Below are positions 56,565 through 64,000 of a stretch of 64,000 bases of DNA, piece after piece (position 1 is the stretch's first letter; every line of letters starts with the position of its first letter). The DNA is from Deinococcus multiflagellatus (GTDB taxonomy: Bacteria; Deinococcota; Deinococci; Deinococcales; Deinococcaceae): contig NZ_JAIQXV010000002.1 in NCBI RefSeq assembly GCF_020166415.1, positions 186,001 to 250,000 on the forward strand, read 5' to 3'. A program made the translations under genes and the position numbers. Below the pieces are notes generated by a model that saw nothing but the letters and a program-made list of their open reading frames with translations, made no database searches and was not told the origin of the DNA.

Positions 56565-58255
56565 GGGATGGCCTCCGGGTCAGCAGCCGACCACTGCAAG
56601 TCCAGATCGTGACCGTAAAACCCTGCGGCTTCAAACTGGGTGCCCGTCTGTTCGGCCCGCAGCAGGCTGGGGCGGTCATTCTCAAATGCCTGCAGGGCGC
56701 GCAGCCCCAGGTATTCCAGAACGGGTGCGGGCTGAGCATCTTGCGCCGCCCGGCACAGCACCTGCGAGAGGCGCGCCGCGCCGCGCTGCAGGTAAGGCTC
56801 GCCACTAGCCTGCACCTCGGGGGGATAGCGCAGAGGATCAGGAAGCGCCGCTTCCCACACAAGTTCAGAGGCTTCACTGCTGGTGGCAGGCAGGGTCCGT
56901 TTGGGCCGGAGAAGCCATGAAGTGAGGTCGCTGAGGGAGAGACTCTCGGGCGCCTGCGCTGGCAGCAGCGCGGCCCGAATCGCTTCGGCCTTGGACGGCA
57001 GGTCGGGGCGCCCCTGTTCACCTTCCAGCGCGGCCAGTGCCCGGTCTCTGGGCGCGGCGAGCAGGGGCTCAAGCACCTCTCTGAACAGGTCCGGCAGATG
57101 GGTGCGTGGCCGGGGGGCGAACGCCTGCCGGTCTTGCTCTGTAAAAAAGACTTCGCGTGCCCCCAGCAGAACGTGGTGCAGATGGGTATGGCGTAGAAAG
57201 CATTCGTCAATCAAGGCGGCAATGCGCGCCACCTGCTGCGCTTCAGGACTCCCCGGCGACAGGTGCTCAAGTCGCTCACGCGCCGTTTGAATCACCTCCT
57301 GCTCCACCCGTAGCCGCCCCTGCAGGTGACTGAGGCCTTCACCCAGCAGCCGCGGCATATCCGTTCGCCAGTCCACCTGGCGCATATCGCGGCGGGTCTC
57401 GCGCAGCAGCCGGTCAAATTTCTCCTGAAGCTGCACGGAGCGGGCGCGTGCGTCCCGGGCAAACTGAACCGCTTCTTCAAAACGGCCACGTTCAATCTGC
57501 GACTGAATGACGCCTTCTAAGGCGGCCTGGGCATCTTCAATTTCGAAATCGAGCGCGCTGAGAAAGAGGTTGGTGGCCTCTACAGACAGCCGCAGGGCAA
57601 AGCGCTCGTCGTCTATAAACTGCTCTTCCAAGAGGTGAAACGCTACCTCTCGGATCACAGGGCGCCCTTGATCAAAGTCGGTATAGGTGGCGCGGAAAGG
57701 GCGCCGGGCTTCTTCATCGTTGCGCAGACGGCTCAGCAGCCTAGTGGCGAAGGCCGCATGCTGCCCACGGTCGGGCGGCACCCCTGCGGCCAGGTCCATC
57801 TGGTGTAAAAGAGGCAGGAGTTCACGGATGACGGTCTCCTCATTCACCTCGGCGCCGAAGCCGCTCGACTCTACAATCAGGTCGAAGGCCCGCAGGGTCA
57901 GGGCGATGGTGTCGTAATGTCGCGTGCCCTCATCGCGCCGGGCGTCCCACTCGCGCAGGGCCAGAAGAGGCTCTAGGGCCAACAGCACACGCGAGCGTTT
58001 GGCCAGGGCCGGCGGCCAGGTGACCTTGCGCGGCTCTGGGCGGGGGACCTGCCGCATGAGCCGGTCTTCCCACTCCACGGGAACGGGCGCCGGCCCCAGT
58101 GCCCGGCCCAGGGCCACCACCTCGTCCAGGTGAGTGTCCACCACCCCCGCGCAATCAGCGCAGGTCTCCAGATGTGTTTCAATCCCCTTCGCCTCGGCCT
58201 CGGGCAGGCGACCTGCCGCGTAGGCCAGCAACTTGGCCCTGTCAGGATGATTCAT
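56561..58255 (-). CDS. jetA: JetA-like subunit with an N-terminal zinc anti-sigma domain
   Basis: A 564-residue protein. Residues ~1-50 match the small zinc-finger anti-sigma fold: LLAYAAGRLPEAEAKGIETH followed by LETCADC, which gives HxxxCxxC. A Pro-rich linker (residues ~52-75) leads to ~490 helical residues (LAKRSRVLLALEPLLAL; AVQFARDARARSVQLQEKFD) in the first position of the Wadjet gene set, where JetA, the MukF-like kleisin, is expected. Ordinary anti-sigma proteins of this type end in a membrane helix; here no membrane segment exists. The ATG at 58255 has GGAGGA 6 nt upstream and overlaps the sigma gene by 14 bp. Identification as JetA rests mainly on gene order and size. Confidence 0.75.
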   Translation of the reverse strand: MNHPDRAKLLAYAAGRLPEAEAKGIETHLETCADCAGVVDTHLDEVVALGRALGPAPVPVEWEDRLMRQVPRPEPRKVTWPPALAKRSRVLLALEPLLALREWDARRDEGTRHYDTIALTLRAFDLIVESSGFGAEVNEETVIRELLPLLHQMDLAAGVPPDRGQHAAFATRLLSRLRNDEEARRPFRATYTDFDQGRPVIREVAFHLLEEQFIDDERFALRLSVEATNLFLSALDFEIEDAQAALEGVIQSQIERGRFEEAVQFARDARARSVQLQEKFDRLLRETRRDMRQVDWRTDMPRLLGEGLSHLQGRLRVEQEVIQTARERLEHLSPGSPEAQQVARIAALIDECFLRHTHLHHVLLGAREVFFTEQDRQAFAPRPRTHLPDLFREVLEPLLAAPRDRALAALEGEQGRPDLPSKAEAIRAALLPAQAPESLSLSDLTSWLLRPKRTLPATSSEASELVWEAALPDPLRYPPEVQASGEPYLQRGAARLSQVLCRAAQDAQPAPVLEYLGLRALQAFENDRPSLLRAEQTGTQFEAAGFYGHDLDLQWSAADPEAIP

Positions 58256-58799
58256 CTTCCTCCCAGCCCAACTCGTGGGCCCGCTGGCGCAGGCGTCTGA
58301 CCACTGCCGCAACTCTACTTTTGACCGTACCGACCGGAATCCGCTGCAGGTCGGCGATTTCCTCGTAGGTAAAGCCGCTGTACCACCGCAGGATGACCAG
58401 TTCCAGGTCCCAGACACTCAGGCCTTCCAGGAGCCGCTCAACATCAGCCTTCTGTTCAAGACGTTCGAGAGTGGGCGGCGCTTGAAGAAAAGGAAGATAG
58501 ACCTCAAGAGGCGTGTCAACCGGGGCAGTGAGACGGCGTCTGAACCAGGCCCGCTGCAGCGCCAACCGGTAAAGTTCGCGTTTTGGGAGCCGGCCATGAA
58601 TGTGCTGCAGTTGGATCGCCTTGTCACGAAATGCAAGGAACGTTTCGTAGACCGCCTGTTCGATATCGTCTGGGCTGCTGAGCAGGTGGCGCAGCAGCCC
58701 ATGGATGTACCCTGACTCTCGCCGGTACAGTTCGAGGAAGGCCGGCTCGCTTCCGGCAAGAATCAGCTCCAGAAGCGTCTCATCTGGCAGGTCTTCCAT
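58242..58799 (-). CDS. ECF-type sigma-70 factor heading the Wadjet operon
   Basis: A 185-residue sigma factor with region 2 (LYRRESGYIHGLLRHLL; DDIEQAVYETFLAFRD) and region 4 (WDLELVILRWYSGFTYEEIA; IPVGTVKSRVAAVVRRLR). It should guide RNA polymerase to its own promoters. The next gene, overlapping by 14 bp, begins with a zinc anti-sigma motif, the usual partner of such sigma factors. It is the first gene of the five-gene operon, so positive autoregulation is likely. Confidence 0.93.
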   Translation of the reverse strand: MEDLPDETLLELILAGSEPAFLELYRRESGYIHGLLRHLLSSPDDIEQAVYETFLAFRDKAIQLQHIHGRLPKRELYRLALQRAWFRRRLTAPVDTPLEVYLPFLQAPPTLERLEQKADVERLLEGLSVWDLELVILRWYSGFTYEEIADLQRIPVGTVKSRVAAVVRRLRQRAHELGWEEDESS

Positions 58800-58870
58800 C
58801 CCTCTGAGCGTAACTATTTTAAGCCATTTTGGTTTGCTGATTTAACATTGAACTTTTAGTTGGCGGAAAA
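58800..58870 (-). promoter_or_regulatory. AT-rich promoter region of the sigma-Wadjet operon
   Basis: The ~70 bases upstream of the sigma gene are strikingly AT-rich for this genome (ACTATTTTAAGCC, TGATTTAACATTG, ACTTTTAGTTGG on the plus strand). TTAAAAT on the minus strand, ~14 nt before the ATG, could be a -10. I do not see a GGAAC-type ECF -35 box. The rest of the gap to 58983 shows no gene. Confidence 0.45.
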
Positions 58871-58983
58871 CGAGCCTTTGCAAGGGGGGTGAATTGCGCT
58901 TACGTGGGTACCCGGCCGAGCCCTGTCCTTCAGCTTGGCTGCCGCAGGCTTCGGCGCGTTCGTGGTGGCCCTGGCCGCGCCCC

Positions 58984-61848
58984 TTACCCCAGTTGCGTTT
59001 GCAGCCACCGATGAAGGGCGTTCAGGTCCAGGGGCGCGGTTGGCCCCGGCGTGGCGTCAGCATGCAGAGTGCGAATCAGCTCGGCGGCCTGCTGGCGCTG
59101 CCCCATGTGGACCTGGGGGGCGTGCGCAGCGGCGCACAGAAAGGCCAGCGTGGCGGCTGGGTCTTGCCGGTACAGGTCGGGGGCGGTCAGGCACAGCAGT
59201 TCAATCAGGTTCCAGGGGTTTTCGCGCAGGCGGGGCTGCTGCAGGGCCTGCCGCGCCGAGCGCCGGGCCTGCGGGGCCCGCCCACGGGCGTAGGCCAGCT
59301 GAACGTCCAGCAGCAGCAGTTCCACCCCAGCCGTGTTGTCCTGCACCTTGGCCGTGACGCGCCGCACCTCGGCCATGGCGTCCTGGGCCGCGCGCCCCTC
59401 GCCTTGGCGCAGGGCCAGGCGGGCCGCGCAGAGCAGCCCGGCCAGCTGCAGCCGCACCTCACCGCTGCGCGCTCCTGCCGCCGCCAGGGCCCGCGCTTCC
59501 TGCTGCAACCCCGGCAGGTCTACCTGGGTCATGTGGGTGCGCAGGGTCAGCAGCCGCTCGCGCAGCGGCCAGCTGTGCGCTTCGGGCAGGTCGCGCAGGC
59601 CCGCTTCCAACTCGGCCAGCTGCCGCTGCAGTTCGGCTTCCTCGCCCAGGAACGAGAGCACGGTCAGCAGGTTCATGCGGTAAAACCGCTCGCGCACAGC
59701 GTCGCCCAGCGTGACGGCCAGCGCCAGGGCCTGCCCCAGCAACTCGGCCGAGGCCCGCATCTGCCCCTGCTCGCCCCGCACCGAGGCCAGGGTGTTGAGC
59801 ACCTTCATGCGGCTGCCAGGGTCGGCGGCCAGGGGCCCTTGCAAAAACACCCCGGCCAGCGTCTGGGCGTCCAGCAGGCGCCCGGCGCGGTAGGCCAGCC
59901 ACATGCTCCCCACCTGCAGGGCGGCCTGCAGCGCGGGCTCGGCGCCGCTGGCCTCGGCCAGTTCGCTCAGGGTCAGCAGGGTTTCCATGCCCGCCGCGTG
60001 CATGCCCCGGCGGTCATAGTGGGCCAGCAGATGCTCGGCAGCGGCCGGGGTGAGGGTTCCGGCGCGCAGGGCCGCGTGCATGGCCAGGGTCAGGTTGGCG
60101 CGTTCGGGGTCGGTGGCGGGGTCTTCCGGCGCGCGCGCCAGAAAGCGCTGCAGGTGCAGTTCGGCGTGGGTGCGGCGGGCTTCACGCAGCAGCGCCGGGT
60201 GGGCTTGCCCCTGCTCGCGCAGCAGGCCGCCCAGCGCGGGGTACAGGCGCAGGCGTTCGCTGCCCGGCTGGTGGGCTTCCAAAAAGGCGTGCTGCAGCAG
60301 GGCGTCCACCGCCTCGCTGTCCACCCCCAGGGCGGGGGCGTCGGCCGGGTCAAAGTCAGCGCCCACACTCAGGCGCAGGGCCGCTGCCTGCAGCGCCGGG
60401 CTCAGCAGGGCCCACGACCGCGCCGCCGCCAGTTGCAGGCCGCGGCGCCCGTCGCCGTCGCCGCCTTCGGTGCGCAGCGCGCCCGCATCCTGCAGCACCC
60501 GGTCATGCACCGCCTGCAGGTCTTCGCGGCGCAGCCACGAGGCGGCCAGGGTCAGGGCCAGCGGGTGCCCCATCAGGCGCCGGGTCAGGCTGGCCACCAG
60601 CGCGGCGTTCTGCGGACTCAGGGCAAAGTCTCGCCGCACCCGCGCCGCCTCGCGCACAAACAGCTGCGCGGCGCTGCACACCCCCACGTCCAGCCACGAG
60701 GCCTCGGCGGCGGGGCGCTCCAGACCCGCCAGCGCCAGCAGCAGGTCGCTGTCTGGGGCGCGCCCCAGCCGGGAGCGCCGCCCGGTGAGCACCCAGCGCA
60801 CCTGCGGCAGCGTGTCCAGGTGGCCGCGCAGTTCTTCGGGGTCGTCCAGGCTGTCCAGGCCGTCGAGCAGCACCACGCTGCCCGGTACCAGCGCCGTGCC
60901 CAGCGCGGCCCAGGTGGCGGCCGGCGCCTGCAGCACCGACGCGAGACGGGCGGCGACCTCGCTGGCGTGCGTCACCCCCTCGGCGTCCACCAGAAACACG
61001 GGGCGCCCCAGCACCGTCAGTTCGCGCAGCAGCGCCCGCGCCAGGGTGGATTTCCCGATACCGCCCGGGCCCGTGACCACGGCCGTTCCCCCGCCCGCTG
61101 GCGTGGCCCAGGCCAACAGGGTGTCGAGCTCCGCCTCGCGGCCCAGCATGCGGGTGTGTGGCGTGCGGCGCACGGGGCGCACGCCGTCGGTGGCGCGGCG
61201 CCCGGTCAGGTCGCGCAGTTCGGTGCGCAGGGCGGCTTCCAGGGCGCTGGCCGGGGCGCTCAGGGCCAGCAGGCGGCGCAGGGTGTCGGGCTCGGCGGGC
61301 GGCGCGCCGGGCAGGTCGTAGGCGCGCGCCGCCCACCGCGCGGCCTGGGCGGGGTCGCTGCGTTCGGCCAGCAGCAGGGTCTCACTTTGCACGTGCCGCG
61401 CCAGCCGCTGCCGCCAGCCTTCGGCCCACTCCTCAAATTCAGCCGAGACATCCGGCACATTCAGGTCCGGCAAAAAGGCCCCGGTGTAGGCGCGTTCGGC
61501 CGCCGCGCCGCGCAGGGTCAGCAGTTCGGCGGCGTCGCAGGGCAGCCCCGTCGAGAGCCGCTCCTCGCCCCACAGCGCGTCGGGGCAGTACTCGCGCAGG
61601 GCGTGGAGCGCCACGCGCAGGCTGGCTTCGGGTTTGGCGGCCCGGGGCCACAGCAGCGCGGCGAGGTGCCGCCGGGTGGTGGGGCCATCGAGCGCCACAA
61701 TCACCGGCAGCAGCAGCGACTTGACCTTGCGGAATTCGCCCAGCGACAGGCCGCCCAGGGTGTGCAGCCGCAGCGTGCTGGCCGTCACCGGCCGAACCTT
61801 GGAACTGGGAGAGGCAGGGGGTTTGGACATAGGGGGAGCTGGCCCCAT
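58984..61848 (-). CDS. STAND/SARP-like regulatory ATPase with TPR region
   Basis: A protein of about 954 residues. The N-terminal ~230 residues resemble the winged-helix/BTAD module of SARP-type regulators (LRLHTLGGLSLGEF; ALLWPRAAKPEASLRVALHAL). The NB-ARC-like ATPase has Walker A GPGGIGKSTLARALL, Walker B GSVVLLDGLDSLDD and a sensor-like WVLTGRRSR. The C-terminal ~450 residues are TPR-like helical pairs (LLGQALALAVTLGDAVRERF; ARALAAAGARSGEVRLQLAG). It may be a signal-integrating regulator. The start is uncertain between ATG 61848 and ATG 61830. A long antisense frame over it is a codon-bias shadow. Confidence 0.8.
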   Translation of the reverse strand: MGPAPPMSKPPASPSSKVRPVTASTLRLHTLGGLSLGEFRKVKSLLLPVIVALDGPTTRRHLAALLWPRAAKPEASLRVALHALREYCPDALWGEERLSTGLPCDAAELLTLRGAAAERAYTGAFLPDLNVPDVSAEFEEWAEGWRQRLARHVQSETLLLAERSDPAQAARWAARAYDLPGAPPAEPDTLRRLLALSAPASALEAALRTELRDLTGRRATDGVRPVRRTPHTRMLGREAELDTLLAWATPAGGGTAVVTGPGGIGKSTLARALLRELTVLGRPVFLVDAEGVTHASEVAARLASVLQAPAATWAALGTALVPGSVVLLDGLDSLDDPEELRGHLDTLPQVRWVLTGRRSRLGRAPDSDLLLALAGLERPAAEASWLDVGVCSAAQLFVREAARVRRDFALSPQNAALVASLTRRLMGHPLALTLAASWLRREDLQAVHDRVLQDAGALRTEGGDGDGRRGLQLAAARSWALLSPALQAAALRLSVGADFDPADAPALGVDSEAVDALLQHAFLEAHQPGSERLRLYPALGGLLREQGQAHPALLREARRTHAELHLQRFLARAPEDPATDPERANLTLAMHAALRAGTLTPAAAEHLLAHYDRRGMHAAGMETLLTLSELAEASGAEPALQAALQVGSMWLAYRAGRLLDAQTLAGVFLQGPLAADPGSRMKVLNTLASVRGEQGQMRASAELLGQALALAVTLGDAVRERFYRMNLLTVLSFLGEEAELQRQLAELEAGLRDLPEAHSWPLRERLLTLRTHMTQVDLPGLQQEARALAAAGARSGEVRLQLAGLLCAARLALRQGEGRAAQDAMAEVRRVTAKVQDNTAGVELLLLDVQLAYARGRAPQARRSARQALQQPRLRENPWNLIELLCLTAPDLYRQDPAATLAFLCAAAHAPQVHMGQRQQAAELIRTLHADATPGPTAPLDLNALHRWLQTQLG

Positions 61849-61880
61849 GGTACTGCGCGCGCCCCCGGGGCGAGCGGCGC

Positions 61881-62537
<657 letters not shown>

Positions 62538-63274
62538 AGCGTCAGGCTGCTCGCGCCGTCCTGAATCCCGCCGCCCTCGAGCAGCGCGTAGGCCTCGCGC
62601 AGCGGCATCACCACGCGCTCTATGGTTTCGGTGGCCTCATGGGCGGTGTCACCCAGGGCCACGCCCAGCGCCAGAAAGGGATAAAAGATCACGCCGCTGA
62701 TGCTGGGCTGTGGGTAAAAGCCCGGCAGCGCCACCCACTCGGCGGCCACGCCGCCCACCTCTTCTTGCAGTTCGCGTGCGGCGGCGCGGTGCAGGTCCTC
62801 GCCGCGTTCCACCCCGCCCGCAACCACCTCGGTTACGGTGGCGCGCAGGGGGTAGCGGTACTGGCGGATCAGCACCGCCTCGCCCGCCGCCGTGACCGGC
62901 AACACGAACACGGCGCGCGGGCCACGCGGGCGGTACTGGTACAGGGTTTCCACGCCGCTTTGCAGGCGCACCCGGTCTTCATAGACGGTGCGGAACCCCG
63001 CGACCAGCACCCGGGACTCCAGGGTGTGCCACGGCTGGGTGTCGTCCTCGGTCAGGGTCGCCCAGTTGGGGTGTTCAGGCATACGCGCAGGCTAGCAGGG
63101 GCAGGTGGGGGAGAGGCCCCCGGCCGCCCCGGAGAGCTGCGGCGCGGCGCCCTGAGAAGGGGGTTCAGGCAGCGGCCGAACGATTCACCATGCGTGGGTT
63201 TTCAGCCAGAGGAACGCCCACGGCTGCGCCGCAGCGTTAAGGAACAGGGGCAGACCTCCGGGAAGGAGACCTGA

Positions 63275-63421
63275 TCCGGGACTGCATGGAGGCCACTCCA
63301 GGCCGAGCCGCGCGGTGGCCCCCTCACCCTTCCGTCGCTTTGCTCCTCCCTCCCTCTCCCACCAGAGGAGAGGGGCACACAGAGAGCGAGCACGAGAGCT
63401 GCAGGTCATGTGCATCCCGTG
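63275..63421. repeat. 147-bp non-autonomous element, family 2, copy 3
   Basis: Starts TCCGGGACTGCATGG, ends GCATCCCGTG, and is flanked by TGA at 63272-63274 and TGA at 63422-63424. Same orientation as the copy at 46165 and equally long. Its ends have decayed more than those of the other copies. The gap 63083-63483 contains no gene that I can see. Confidence 0.75.
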
Positions 63422-63483
63422 TGAGGGGTGCCGAAGGTGGGAACCATCCAGTCCTGCCTCTGAACCATGAACGGCCGTTCGGC

Positions 63484-64000
63484 TCAGACAGGCGCGCCGC
63501 CGCCCCGGTTCAGGGCACTTTCGGCCCAGAGGTAGCGCGCGGCCAGGGTGCGGTAGGGCTGCCAGCTGGCCAGCACCTCGGCGGCGGGCTGGTCCGGGTA
63601 CAGCCGCGCCAGCCCCTGGCGCAGCGCGAGGTCGCCCATGCTGAACACATCCGGGCGCGCCAGGCCGAACATCAGAAACATCTCGCCGGTCCAGCGGCCA
63701 ATGCCGGGCAGCGGCAGCAGGGCGGCGATCACCGCCTCGTCATCCTGCGTGCCCAGGTGCTCAAAATCCACGGCGCCGCCCCGGGCCGCCTGGGCAATGG
63801 CCTGCACCGTGCGCACCTTCGCCCAGGACAGTCCTGCGCCGCGCAGGTCGTCTGGACTCGCGGCCAGCAGCGTCTCGGGCGTGAGCCCGCCCAGCAGGGT
63901 TTCTAGGCGGGCGTAGATGGTGGCCGCCGCTTTCACGCTCAGCTGCTGGCCGGTCACGTTGCGCACCAGGGTGGCAAAGGGGTCGGGGGTGGGGGAGAGC
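63484..64000 (-). CDS. DNA-3-methyladenine glycosylase, AlkA-type (partial, 5' end outside)
   Basis: The C-terminal ~172 residues of a helix-hairpin-helix glycosylase that removes alkylated bases from DNA. The domain starts DPFATLVRNVTGQQLSVKAA. The hairpin is LLPLPGIGRWTGEMFLMFGL, and the catalytic aspartate is in VFSMGDLALRQGL. The frame stays open through the window edge, so the true start lies beyond 64000. Confidence 0.9.
   Translation of the reverse strand, partial: LSPTPDPFATLVRNVTGQQLSVKAAATIYARLETLLGGLTPETLLAASPDDLRGAGLSWAKVRTVQAIAQAARGGAVDFEHLGTQDDEAVIAALLPLPGIGRWTGEMFLMFGLARPDVFSMGDLALRQGLARLYPDQPAAEVLASWQPYRTLAARYLWAESALNRGGGAPV

Noticed and set aside
50387..58799. Other SMC-containing defence systems (Lamassu, Zorya, SbcCD-like repair) as the identity of the operon
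   Set aside because: The Toprim JetD-like nuclease, the MukB-type ATPase and the two small subunits before it in this order fit Wadjet and not the others. The exact Wadjet type is left open.

Overview
The window comes from a high-GC bacterium, almost certainly Deinococcus or a close relative. The pointers are a UvrA2-type protein, a Thermus-like caa3 oxidase cluster (COX2 fused to cytochrome c, COX1 fused to COX3), a Thermus-like pair of glutamate dehydrogenase genes, a DinB/YfiT-type protein, and many genes whose -10 box (TACACT, TATACT) sits only 5-8 nt before the start codon, as in leaderless Deinococcus transcripts. The species cannot be told from the sequence. Most of the window is ordinary chromosome. 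No rRNA, tRNA, CRISPR array or intact insertion sequence was seen.

Layout. 1-2.4 kb: a short-chain dehydrogenase gene broken by an in-frame TAA, a secreted protein, an ArsC-like protein and a flavin reductase remnant. 2.4-6.6 kb: ruvB, a SCO protein, a stress-type membrane protein and a polyprenyl synthase. 6.9-11.7 kb: two glutamate dehydrogenases (the first lacks a substrate lysine) and an APC-type permease. 12-21 kb: panB, an MFS pump and the cytochrome oxidase cluster (DUF420, ctaA, ctaB, ctaC, ctaD/E). 21-29 kb: p-aminobenzoate genes, an Rrf2 regulator, a regulator/MFS pair, pyrD, and a guanidinium-type SMR exporter behind a guanidine-III riboswitch. 29-49 kb: small secreted or disordered proteins, a thioesterase, a phosphatase, uvrA2, HD and DinB proteins, a REC-roadblock protein, mdh, a MerR-like operon, a Tat-exported ferritin-like protein, an aminopeptidase, ArsR, trmL, ispF and a degenerate GGDEF protein. 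58.9-64 kb: a STAND regulator, a YigZ protein, a Nudix hydrolase and an AlkA-type glycosylase cut by the window end.

The most interesting locus is 50.4-58.8 kb on the minus strand. Five genes overlap by 1-14 bp, so they form one translationally coupled operon: an ECF sigma factor, a 564-residue protein that begins with a zinc-binding anti-sigma motif (HxxxCxxC) and sits in the JetA position, a JetB-like protein, a 1442-residue SMC-type ATPase (JetC-like), and a Toprim nuclease (JetD-like). It reads as a Wadjet (MksBEFG/EptABCD-type) anti-plasmid system. Its putative kleisin subunit appears to double as the anti-sigma factor for its own sigma factor, which I do not know to have been described.

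A second theme is a set of seven short non-autonomous elements (132-157 bp) in two families. All are flanked by TCA or TGA direct repeats, which suggests a transposase that duplicates TNA. One sits inside a partial duplicate of a gene found intact 20 kb away, so its empty site is known to the base. Two others abut, and use as target repeat, the TGA stop codons of ruvB and of an MFS gene. A longer, unrelated ~250-bp repeat occurs in inverted orientation at 24 kb and 33 kb.
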